From: Bacilli bacterium
Lineage (GTDB): Bacteria; Bacillota_I; Bacilli_A; RF39; UBA660
Direction of reading: 5' to 3'
NCBI GenBank assembly: GCA_900766325.1
Contig: CAAFVA010000084.1
Coordinates: 1-13,612 of the forward strand
Length of the DNA stretch: 13,612 bases
In this document: positions 8,720 to 13,612 of the stretch, in pieces
Layout: the number at the start of each line of letters is the position of its first letter
Position numbering within the stretch: the first letter of the stretch is position 1
The notes under the pieces: generated by a model
Told to the model about the DNA's origin: nothing
Seen by the model: the letters and a program-made list of their open reading frames with translations, nothing else
The model's database searches: none
Made by a program: the position numbers and the translations under genes

Positions 8720-9018
8720 TAGCTAACCCCCTCAGCAGAAAGTTTTTGCATTATTATCCTATCAACTTGTTTATAATTTTCTATACTTGTTAATATAGTT
8801 AAAATAAGTCTTTTGATTTCATCATATAGGGATAAGAAAGTATCATACGTCTTATTAAAACTTGATTTGTAATAATTATAAGATCTCCCACTCCACATTT
8901 CTTTACTTTCAAGAGAGTTAATAATTTGCCTAATATTTCTTGCATTTTCTAGCAAGTCGTTAAGGACGTCAGTTAAATTACCATATAACTCATGCATTTT
9001 TTCATAATCTAAGTTCAT
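8719..9018 (-). CDS. WXG100-like protein (WSG motif), effector cassette
   Basis: This 99-residue helical hairpin protein carries MWSG with the WXG turn at W42-S-G44. It also has a C-terminal YKQVD (Y82-D86), which fits the YxxxD/E export signal used by type VII substrates. The length is typical for WXG100/ESAT-6 proteins. The ribosome binding site is weak (TAGGTG, 5 nt from the ATG) and overlaps the stop codon of the previous gene, while the 3' end overlaps the next start by one base. The three genes from 9314 to 8291 therefore form a translationally coupled set. It could pair with the neighbouring WNG or WQG protein, or directly with the effector. The carried export-type motif suggests it may guide a complex to EssC (inference). 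Confidence 0.85.
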   Translation of the reverse strand: MNLDYEKMHELYGNLTDVLNDLLENARNIRQIINSLESKEMWSGRSYNYYKSSFNKTYDTFLSLYDEIKRLILTILTSIENYKQVDRIIMQKLSAEGVS

Positions 9019-9026
9019 ATTAACAC

Positions 9027-9314
9027 CTACACGTCTATATCGACATTATAATTGTCATCAACCGATTCAAACACATTATCTACTCGTTTTAGATAATCAG
9101 CATATAAGTCTATGCAATCATATAGTTTATTAAGATTAGGAATTACATCGTCATTGATTTTTCTTACCAACGTCTTAGCATCATCCCCGTTCCAAAAACT
9201 TAATATCTGATCATTTAAGGTTGCTAACTTGTTAATGTCGTTTAAAATGTTTTCATTATACGTTTTTACGCCGTTTCCTTGACTATCTAGTGATTGCGTT
9301 GTTATTATTTGCAT
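9027..9314 (-). CDS. WXG100-like protein (WNG motif), effector cassette
   Basis: This 95-residue helix-turn-helix protein has SFWNG, with the WXG turn at W41-N-G43, and an acidic tail (VDDNYNVDIDV). I see no clear YxxxD/E at the end of the second helix. The start was chosen at the ATG at 9314: AGGGAG lies 10 nt upstream, whereas the in-frame GTG at 9323 has that site only 1 nt away, which is too close. This gene opens the effector cassette after the hairpin-containing gap. It is followed 8 nt later by the WSG gene. Adjacent WXG pairs often form heterodimers, so these two may do so; that is inference. It may instead be an orphan Esx protein. Confidence 0.82.
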   Translation of the reverse strand: MQIITTQSLDSQGNGVKTYNENILNDINKLATLNDQILSFWNGDDAKTLVRKINDDVIPNLNKLYDCIDLYADYLKRVDNVFESVDDNYNVDIDV

Positions 9315-9331
9315 CCTATACACTCTCCCTC

Positions 9332-9389
9332 ACAAAAGAATGCTACGTAGCCATAACATTCTTTTGTCAAAGAGCTGCAAGCTTTTGAC
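9332..9389 (-). promoter_or_regulatory. Two adjacent intercistronic RNA hairpins
   Basis: Between the second WXG100 gene and the effector cassette lie two inverted repeats. One is at 9366-9389: GTCAAA and TTTGAC flank AGCT-TGC-AGCT with one bulged C, giving about 10 pairs. The other is a perfect 11-bp stem, 9332-9342 with 9357-9367, whose loop contains the palindrome CTACGTAG (9343-9350). The two stems share two bases, so full folding of both is mutually constrained. No U-run follows either stem, so a classical intrinsic terminator is unlikely. mRNA 3'-end stabilisation, processing or partial attenuation between core and cassette genes fits better (inference). Confidence 0.65.
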
Positions 9390-9391
9390 TT

Positions 9392-9682
9392 TTATTGGCC
9401 CTGAATTTTACTGTCAACAGCCTTATACGTTGAAACAACTTTATTAAGATATGTAGAACAATCTTTAACAGCTGCAGAAAATTCTGGAAATTTTTGCATT
9501 AATTTATCAAATTCTTCAAATGCAGCACTAGCCGCTGTACCACTCCACGTTCCTTCGTCTCCAACTTTTTTTAATTGCGTTGAAATATTATTTAGAAGGC
9601 CTTCCATAGAATTAGCTTTTGTATTTAATTGGTTAGAAATACTTTCAATTTGAGAATATGATAATCCTGAAAATCCATTCAT
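9392..9682 (-). CDS. WXG100 (EsxA-like) secreted protein
   Basis: This 96-residue ESAT-6/WXG100 protein consists of two amphipathic helices with the turn GTWSG at W46-S-G48 and a C-terminal YKAVD (Y86-D90) matching the type VII YxxxD/E signal. It has the usual length of EsxA, the core substrate that is co-exported by EssC and needed for T7SS activity. AAAGGAGGA lies upstream with good spacing, and the gene follows the first WXG100 gene by 14 nt. The hairpins at 9332-9389 directly after its stop could stabilise the 5' part of the transcript and raise its level, which would suit a highly exported protein. Whether this or the preceding gene is the true EsxA orthologue cannot be decided from sequence alone. 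Confidence 0.92.
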   Translation of the reverse strand: MNGFSGLSYSQIESISNQLNTKANSMEGLLNNISTQLKKVGDEGTWSGTAASAAFEEFDKLMQKFPEFSAAVKDCSTYLNKVVSTYKAVDSKIQGQ

Positions 9683-9696
9683 TATATATTCCTCCT

Positions 9697-9975
9697 TTAT
9701 TGTACCTTATTTTCTTCCATTGCTTGCTCATAAGCGTTACCAACACTTACTAAAAACTTACCTATCTCATCGATTGATTCTTTTAGTCTGTCCATAACTT
9801 GAGCTTGTTCGGTGATTGCACCAGTATAACTATCTGCATCATCACCCTTCCAACTTGATTTTAACTGTTCGTTCAAACTCTTAATATCATTTAAAAGACT
9901 GTTGAATTCAGTAGCATATGACTGTACTTGGTTACCTGTTGTTCTTGTAGCATTATAATCAATTTTTAAATCCAT
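9697..9975 (-). CDS. WXG100 family protein (WKG motif)
   Basis: This 92-residue helical hairpin has SSWKG, with the WXG turn at W42-K-G44, and a C-terminal YEQAMEE in which the Tyr and acidic residue are one position farther apart than in the standard YxxxD/E. It lies between the YukD-like gene (12 nt gap, with AAGGAGG overlapping that gene's stop codon) and the second WXG100 gene (14 nt gap). This matches core T7SS gene order rather than an effector cassette. It could form a homodimer like many Firmicutes Esx proteins, or a heterodimer with its neighbour. The family call is firm; the exact role (core substrate or chaperone partner) is open. Confidence 0.9.
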   Translation of the reverse strand: MDLKIDYNATRTTGNQVQSYATEFNSLLNDIKSLNEQLKSSWKGDDADSYTGAITEQAQVMDRLKESIDEIGKFLVSVGNAYEQAMEENKVQ

Positions 9976-9987
9976 AATTTCACCTCC

Positions 9988-10236
9988 TTACACCATCATT
10001 ATTCGCGCCCCGTTTTTTATTCCACTATCTTTGACGTATACGTTATTACTATACTCAGTACCAGTATCTACATCAAAAAAAAGGTACGTTTTATCCTCAA
10101 GTATTCCATCAGATAATTCATGGATACTTTTTATAACGTACTTCTTTATGGTACCCATTTTTTTATTAATAGGTATAAATAAATCATAGTTCTGTTCGAT
10201 AGATGGCACTTCGATAGTAATAAGCAATTTATTCAT
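9988..10236 (-). CDS. esaB: YukD/EsaB ubiquitin-like T7SS protein
   Basis: This 82-residue protein has the size and pattern of YukD/EsaB: strands LLITIEVPS and YDLFIPINKKMGTIKKYVIKSI, an acidic middle (TYLFFDVDTG), and a final KDSGIKNGARIMMV, the typical 'G-(x)n-NG-x-x-hydrophobic' end of ubiquitin-like folds. EsaB is a cytosolic accessory protein of T7SSb needed for full activity or regulation. I placed the start at the ATG at 10236 because GGAGG lies 8 nt upstream; an in-frame upstream ATG at 10275 would add a Cys-containing stretch with no ribosome binding site. It is the first gene of the operon, about 70-75 nt after the predicted transcription start. Assignment rests on fold pattern, size and context. 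Confidence 0.88.
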   Translation of the reverse strand: MNKLLITIEVPSIEQNYDLFIPINKKMGTIKKYVIKSIHELSDGILEDKTYLFFDVDTGTEYSNNVYVKDSGIKNGARIMMV

Positions 10237-10316
10237 TATATACGCCTCCGATGTCGCACAAACAAAAGTGTGCAAAACTGTAAAAGAAGCCTTACTATCT
10301 ACCTTTTACTATGTTA

Positions 10317-10346
10317 ATAATATCATAATACTCTTTTTACGGTCAA
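10317..10346 (-). promoter_or_regulatory. Predicted promoter of the T7SS operon
   Basis: Read on the minus strand, TTGACC (-35, 10341-10346) and TATTAT (-10, 10317-10322) are 18 bp apart, and TG precedes the -10 as an extended element (TGATATTAT). Transcription would start near 10310, giving a leader of about 75 nt before esaB. The -35 box is embedded in an inverted repeat (10342-10367), so a repressor or activator bound there could control the whole locus. Confidence 0.6.
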
Positions 10347-10390
10347 TATTTATTACAGAATATTGACAAAAATTGGTATTTTTTGTCAAT
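10342..10390. promoter_or_regulatory. Two interlocked inverted repeats (putative operators)
   Basis: First repeat: gtcaatatt (10342-10350) with aatattgac (10359-10367), perfect 9-bp arms and an 8-nt spacer. Second repeat: attgacaaaaa (10362-10372) with tttttgtcaat (10380-10390), perfect 11-bp arms and a 7-nt spacer. The two share the half-site at 10362-10367, so three GTCAA/TTGAC half-sites lie in a row. The first overlaps the predicted -35. This looks like a binding array for a dimeric regulator; the regulator is unknown. Confidence 0.6.
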
Positions 10391-10414
10391 TTTTGTCGTC
10401 TATTTTGTCGTCTA
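10391..10414. repeat. Perfect tandem 12-bp direct repeat upstream of the T7SS promoter
   Basis: The unit ttttgtcgtcta occurs twice head to tail (10391-10402, 10403-10414). Its first seven bases also occur at 10381-10387, inside the arm of the neighbouring inverted repeat, making three TTTTGTC copies spaced 10 and 12 bp apart, about one helical turn. Same-face spacing suggests protein binding (inference). Confidence 0.75.
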
Positions 10415-10661
10415 TGTTATTTACAAATGATTTTTTTATTATTTTTACATTATGTATTAAAACTAATCTTCGAATTCTTTTTTTGGAAGACACTCTTAAA
10501 ATAGAAAAATAAAAAAGTATCATTATATGGACTTCCCTGTAATTAAAAATGACTCGTAGTGTAGATCAAATCATCACTAAGTCATTAACCCAAGTTATCG
10601 TTAAAAGTGAAATAAACCATCATGTTTATATTTATAGAAAATAAAGAGCATAATCTAGCGT
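10415..10661. other. Non-coding stretch with an imperfect palindrome
   Basis: No convincing gene lies here. The AT-rich stretch contains an imperfect palindrome at 10548-10586: aatgact and agtcatt as outer arms, tagtg and cacta inside, with a 2-nt bulge on one side. A short ATAAAC/GTTTAT repeat lies at 10612-10629. Two tiny plus-strand frames (about 25 and 31 codons) lack ribosome binding sites. Together with 10237-10414 this forms the 453-nt control region between the HerA-like gene and the T7SS operon. Confidence 0.6.
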
Positions 10662-10691
10662 AAAAAAAGAAAACCACTTTAAGGTTTCCTT
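10662..10691 (-). terminator. Intrinsic terminator of the HerA-like gene
   Basis: On the minus strand, GGAAACC (10683-10689) pairs with GGTTTTC (10669-10675) with one G-U pair and a 7-nt loop; flanking A-U pairs extend the stem. A run of seven U follows directly (10662-10668). The hairpin overlaps the stop codon of the HerA-like gene. It separates that gene from the T7SS operon, which therefore needs its own promoter. Confidence 0.85.
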
Positions 10692-12675
10692 AATACCACA
10701 ATCTTGATACGTCAACGCTTCCAGATAAAGGCTGTGGATATGGCATTTCTAATTTTATAATCGTTGGTAATTTAAAGGCAGAACCAAACGCAACACAAGT
10801 ACCTGGTTGTAAAGCTTTCATCTTTTCAACGATCTCATCCGTTATGTTCGGAACCATTTGCTTGATAAATGATACGTCTCTCGGGTGCTGCATCTTAAAT
10901 ATCAAAAAGTTAGAACACTGCGATAATACGGTTTCACTCATTTCTGATGGCCTTTGTGAAATTAACCCTAATATAACACCATACTTTCTTCCTTCTTTAG
11001 CAATTCTATCAAATATATTATATCCAAGAATTTTAGTATCAGAATCTTGTTGTACGTAACGGTGAGCTTCTTCTAACATTAAGTGCACTGGAAATGATCC
11101 CCTTTGACGTAATTTAGAAGTAAAATCAAACAATAACTTTGCATAAATTTTACAAATCGTTTTAGCAAGTCTGTCATCCAAGTAACTTATGTTAATATTT
11201 ATTATCTGTGCTCTTGCACCATTAGGCGCAGTTATTAAACTTTTTATAAAATTAGTTTTATCAACGTATTTATCAACTTTGAAATATTCGGCATACTCCC
11301 CCTTAATAAGCGAATCAAGCCTTACTTTTAAAACGTTTGCTTTATCATACAACTTATCACTTTTCAAAATTCCTTCTGATATCAAAGCAAACTCAAACGC
11401 CTCTCTTAGGTTTTCTAAAGTAAACGGAATGGTGCCATCAGGTAATTCCAACTTCAAATCATCATTTATGAATTTCTTTATAAATTCAGTTACAAGCTGC
11501 ATCTCTGCTATTTTACCCTCTTTATCAATGATTAAACATTGTCTTAAACTTCGTACGTATCCAGGCTGTGCAATTGGTGTTTCTAAATTCAAATCCGGCG
11601 TGTTAAAAGAAGTTAATATAGCAAATATTTGGTCGTGAATTTGCGATGCGGACCTACCACTATACAAAACTTCCAAAATAGCTTTAGCAATTATATCGTT
11701 TTTGTAAATTTTAGTTTCTTCATCGTTACCTGTGAAAACGGTAACTAAACGAAGTGCTTTCTCAATAATTGGTAATTGCGTTGCATCCTCGGCTTCAAGT
11801 AGTAATGCAAAATCATCCACATCTAAAAGCCATAAAGGTAATTTTATTAAAGAATCAGGATTAGTTCTTACGTTAGTTGAATAACGTTTAAAAAATATTT
11901 GGTTGTTTGGAATTGATAACGCGCTTTCATATTCGCCATAAGCATCAAAAATAAACACGCAAGCGTTCTTTGGAGCGCTTTGAGTATTAAAGAAAATATT
12001 TTGAAATATTCTTGCCACCCCACAAGACTTACCAGAACCAGTATTACCAAAAATTGCAAAATGATTACTAAAAAAAGTATTTGTAGGAACATAAGCCGGA
12101 GTATTATTATAAAGTGGCATGTTCCCTATTAAAACTTTTTTTAATACGTTATTTTGATCATCAACAACGATAAGTTTTACCTCATCTTCGGTCGCAACAA
12201 AACAAACACTTCCCATCGAAGGTTTTTTAAGTACTCCTGGAACAAAACGAACTCCTGCTATCTCGCCTATTAATTTAACGTTTGCAACCTCGCTATTTAA
12301 ACCCGTAACAACACCAACAATTCTAGATTCTTGTCCCTCACCAAAAATAACGTGATGGTCAATTAAGTTACTTTCAAAAGGTAAGTTGGTTGTAATTTTA
12401 ATTACAACGCTATCAGCACCCACGTCTTTTACCCTTCCGATTTCATTTGGTAAAGTATTAATTTTAACTGGTTCTGATTGATTGCCGACTTTCGTTTCTT
12501 CTTTAGAGTCTTCATCAGGATTTACGTTTTCTTCCTGTTCAGGTAAAAAGTCGTTTTCTAATTCGTTAGATTCTTCTTGTAACGTTTTTTCTCCTGCTAC
12601 ATCATTCGTTTTTTCATCATTAAAAACTTCTGTTTCTTCTAATTCTTCTAAATTTTCAAAATCGTTATTTTCCAT
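10690..12675 (-). CDS. HerA/DUF87-family hexameric ATPase (DNA translocase-like)
   Basis: This 661-residue cytosolic ATPase begins with an unusually acidic, Glu/Asn/Asp-rich and probably disordered segment (1-65). A beta-barrel region follows (about 75-165; EIGRVKDVG... then GVRFVPGVL), which fits the HAS barrel. The RecA-like core carries Walker A GNTGSGKS (210-217), FDAYGEYE (243-250), Walker B HLMLEEAHR with E535/E536, the EGRKYG arginine-finger block (561-566) and a SQRPSE sensor block (573-578). HerA proteins form hexamers that translocate DNA, in archaea with the NurA nuclease; no nurA-like gene is visible here. The gene has its own likely promoter and terminator, so it is probably not part of the T7SS operon. 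Bacterial relatives include both housekeeping and defence ATPases, and the sequence does not decide between them. Confidence 0.88.
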   Translation of the reverse strand: MENNDFENLEELEETEVFNDEKTNDVAGEKTLQEESNELENDFLPEQEENVNPDEDSKEETKVGNQSEPVKINTLPNEIGRVKDVGADSVVIKITTNLPFESNLIDHHVIFGEGQESRIVGVVTGLNSEVANVKLIGEIAGVRFVPGVLKKPSMGSVCFVATEDEVKLIVVDDQNNVLKKVLIGNMPLYNNTPAYVPTNTFFSNHFAIFGNTGSGKSCGVARIFQNIFFNTQSAPKNACVFIFDAYGEYESALSIPNNQIFFKRYSTNVRTNPDSLIKLPLWLLDVDDFALLLEAEDATQLPIIEKALRLVTVFTGNDEETKIYKNDIIAKAILEVLYSGRSASQIHDQIFAILTSFNTPDLNLETPIAQPGYVRSLRQCLIIDKEGKIAEMQLVTEFIKKFINDDLKLELPDGTIPFTLENLREAFEFALISEGILKSDKLYDKANVLKVRLDSLIKGEYAEYFKVDKYVDKTNFIKSLITAPNGARAQIININISYLDDRLAKTICKIYAKLLFDFTSKLRQRGSFPVHLMLEEAHRYVQQDSDTKILGYNIFDRIAKEGRKYGVILGLISQRPSEMSETVLSQCSNFLIFKMQHPRDVSFIKQMVPNITDEIVEKMKALQPGTCVAFGSAFKLPTIIKLEMPYPQPLSGSVDVSRLWY

Positions 12676-12710
12676 ACTTTTATCGTCCCTTTTCCATATT
12701 CTTCTACTTA

Positions 12711-12739
12711 ATTATAACATTTGTTTTAAAAAAATAAAA
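12711..12739 (-). promoter_or_regulatory. Predicted promoter of the HerA-like gene
   Basis: On the minus strand a consensus TATAAT (12711-12716) is preceded by TG (12718-12719), forming an extended -10. The -35 region at 17 bp is weak (TTTTAT, 12734-12739). The leader would be about 30 nt, with a modest AAAGGGA site 10 nt from the start codon. It is back to back with the ABC exporter promoter. Confidence 0.55.
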
Positions 12740-12755
12740 TATTTATTTAAAGACG

Positions 12756-12787
12756 TTGACATTTAAATTTTAGGCGGGTAATATAAT
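12756..12787 (+). promoter_or_regulatory. Predicted promoter of the ABC exporter operon
   Basis: Consensus TTGACA (12756-12761) is followed after 17 bp by TAATAT (12779-12784), which overlaps a perfect TATAAT at 12782-12787 (20-bp spacing). The start would fall at about 12791-12794, immediately before the ribosome binding site AGGAGGG (12796-12802), so the mRNA leader is very short. Confidence 0.65.
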
Positions 12788-12807
12788 AACTAAAAAGGAG
12801 GGTTATT

Positions 12808-13509
12808 ATGGCATACATAGAATTTAAAAACGTTTCTAAAGAATACCAAGATGATATTACTGTAAAAGCATTAAAAAAAGCAAATTTCGAAATTGAAAAA
12901 GGAGATGTAGTAGCAGTTATAGGACCTTCCGGAAGTGGTAAAACAACACTTTTAAACATACTAGGTTTAATTGATGTGCCAACTAGTGGTGAAGTTTTAA
13001 TAGACGGCGTTTTATTAAATAAACTAAGAAGGAAAAAAATAATAGCTTACCGAAGAAAAAACATTGGTTTTATCTTTCAAGATTCATACCTTGTTAAAAA
13101 CTTAACCGTAAAGGAAAACGTTGAAGTTACCTCTCAGATCTGTAAAGATCCTCAAGACGTAGACCAAGTAATGAGAAAACTTGCTTTAGGGAAGAAAAAA
13201 GATGAGTTTTTAAACAATTTATCAAGTTCTGAGGTTAAAAAAATAGATGTTGCCCGTGCCATCGTTAAAAATCCTAAGATATTATTATGTGATGAAACGT
13301 TAGATACGTTAGACGAAAAATCTATGAAACAAGTAATAAAACTAATTGAATCAATAAACAAAAAACAAAAAACAACGGTTTTTATAACGTCACATAACAA
13401 CGATGTTATAAAGGTTGCAAACAAGGTTATCATAATTGAAAACGGTAATATAAAAGAAGTTATGGAAAACAAAAAAGCAGCGGGCGATATTATGGGTGAT
13501 CTTAAATGA
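12808..13509 (+). CDS. ABC transporter ATP-binding protein (LolD/MacB-type) with degenerate signature motif
   Basis: This 233-residue ATPase is of the type that pairs with FtsX/MacB-like permeases for export or membrane remodelling. Walker A is GPSGSGKT (39-46), the Q-loop FIFQDS has Q91, Walker B ILLCDE has D162/E163, and the H-loop SHN has H196. The ABC signature, normally LSGGQ, reads LSSSE (138-142), followed by VKKIDVARA. The Pro-Thr usually found after the catalytic Glu is also replaced (CDETLDTLD). All other catalytic residues are intact, so activity may be kept but altered. AGGAGGG lies 5 nt before the ATG. The stop codon overlaps the start of the following permease (ATGA), showing one operon. 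The substrate cannot be told; relatives include antimicrobial-peptide and cell-envelope exporters. Confidence 0.9.
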   Translation: MAYIEFKNVSKEYQDDITVKALKKANFEIEKGDVVAVIGPSGSGKTTLLNILGLIDVPTSGEVLIDGVLLNKLRRKKIIAYRRKNIGFIFQDSYLVKNLTVKENVEVTSQICKDPQDVDQVMRKLALGKKKDEFLNNLSSSEVKKIDVARAIVKNPKILLCDETLDTLDEKSMKQVIKLIESINKKQKTTVFITSHNNDVIKVANKVIIIENGNIKEVMENKKAAGDIMGDLK

Positions 13510-13612
13510 TGAGAAAAAAAAGTATCATTAAAGATGCGGTAAGAGAAATTAGTTTCAATAAAAAAAGATTTATCCTACTCGTATTAATAATAACTTTTGG
13601 TGTAGGACTTTA
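13506..13612 (+). CDS. FtsX-like ABC permease, 5' fragment
   Basis: Only the first 35 codons are present before the window ends. The start overlaps the ATPase stop codon by 4 nt; two Met codons are adjacent (13506 and 13509). The N-terminus has a basic stretch (MMRKKSIIKDAVREI) and then NKKRFILLVLIITFGVG, the start of a first membrane helix. This KD..REI...RF pattern followed by a helix is typical of large FtsX-domain permeases. It should form the membrane part of the exporter with the preceding ATPase. Confidence 0.8.
   Translation, partial: MMRKKSIIKDAVREISFNKKRFILLVLIITFGVGL

Noticed and set aside
9315..9323. GTG at 9323 as start of the WNG-motif gene
   Set aside because: The AGGGAG ribosome binding site would be only 1 nt away; the ATG at 9314 has proper spacing.
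9332..9389. Rho-independent terminator after the EsxA-like gene
   Set aside because: Neither stem is followed by a U-run and the downstream genes have no evident own promoter, so full termination is unlikely.
10361..10389. TTGACA (minus strand, 10384-10389) as the -35 of the T7SS promoter
   Set aside because: The hexamer 17 bp downstream is TCAATA, a poor -10. The TTGACC/TGATATTAT pair nearer to the gene is better, and this TTGACA is more likely part of an inverted repeat.
10381..10414. CRISPR-like repeats
   Set aside because: Only two to three short 7-12 bp units with no spacers and no cas genes.
10427..10510. Plus-strand frame of about 25 hydrophobic codons
   Set aside because: It is driven by T-rich sequence and has no ribosome binding site.
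10549..10644. Plus-strand 31-codon frame in the control region
   Set aside because: There is no ribosome binding site, it is short, and it overlaps the imperfect palindrome. It could be a decayed fragment, but nothing supports a gene.
12747..12959. Minus-strand frame of 70 codons over the start of the ABC ATPase gene
   Set aside because: It is antisense to a well-supported gene and its promoter, with no ribosome binding site.
1..13612. UGA recoded as Trp, as in Mycoplasma
   Set aside because: All genes use UGG for conserved Trp (for example the WXG turns), the ABC ATPase ends at UGA in a normal overlap, and no gene needs UGA read-through.

Overview
This is an AT-rich window of roughly 30% GC. 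It uses the standard genetic code, strong AAGGAGG-type ribosome binding sites and Asn/Lys-rich proteins. Together with a type VIIb (Firmicutes-type) secretion locus, this points to a low-GC Bacillota, possibly an uncultured gut Bacilli or Mollicutes-related lineage. I cannot name the genus.

Layout: positions 1-10236 are one tightly packed minus-strand block, a type VII secretion (T7SSb/Esx) locus read right to left. It begins with a YukD/EsaB ubiquitin-like protein, followed by two WXG100 proteins and a 69-77 nt gap holding two adjacent hairpins. An effector cassette comes next: three more small WXG-motif helical proteins, a DUF4176-family protein, a 1153-residue effector ending in an anthrax-lethal-factor-like zinc protease domain (HEIGH...EDFAE), and an 87-residue unknown protein. 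The block ends with the EssC motor ATPase, which runs off the left edge in its third ATPase domain. EssB, EssA and EsaA are not in the window and would have to lie to the left or elsewhere.

Positions 10237-10689 are non-coding. They hold a likely T7SS promoter with an extended -10, two interlocked inverted repeats, a perfect tandem 12-bp repeat, a further imperfect palindrome, and the terminator of the next gene. Positions 10690-12675 (minus) encode a HerA/DUF87-type hexameric ATPase. Its promoter is back to back with that of a plus-strand ABC exporter operon: an ATPase with a degenerate signature motif, and the start of an FtsX/MacB-like permease cut by the right edge.

How the genes work together (inference): EssC drives export of helical WXG partners. 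The three small helical proteins and the DUF4176 protein probably act as dedicated targeting partners that carry the large protease effector to the machine. The 87-residue protein is the best-placed candidate for immunity or another accessory role. The inverted and direct repeats upstream suggest regulated expression of the whole locus. The most notable object is the T7SS-linked zincin effector, with its internal duplication and glycine-rich hydrophobic segments.
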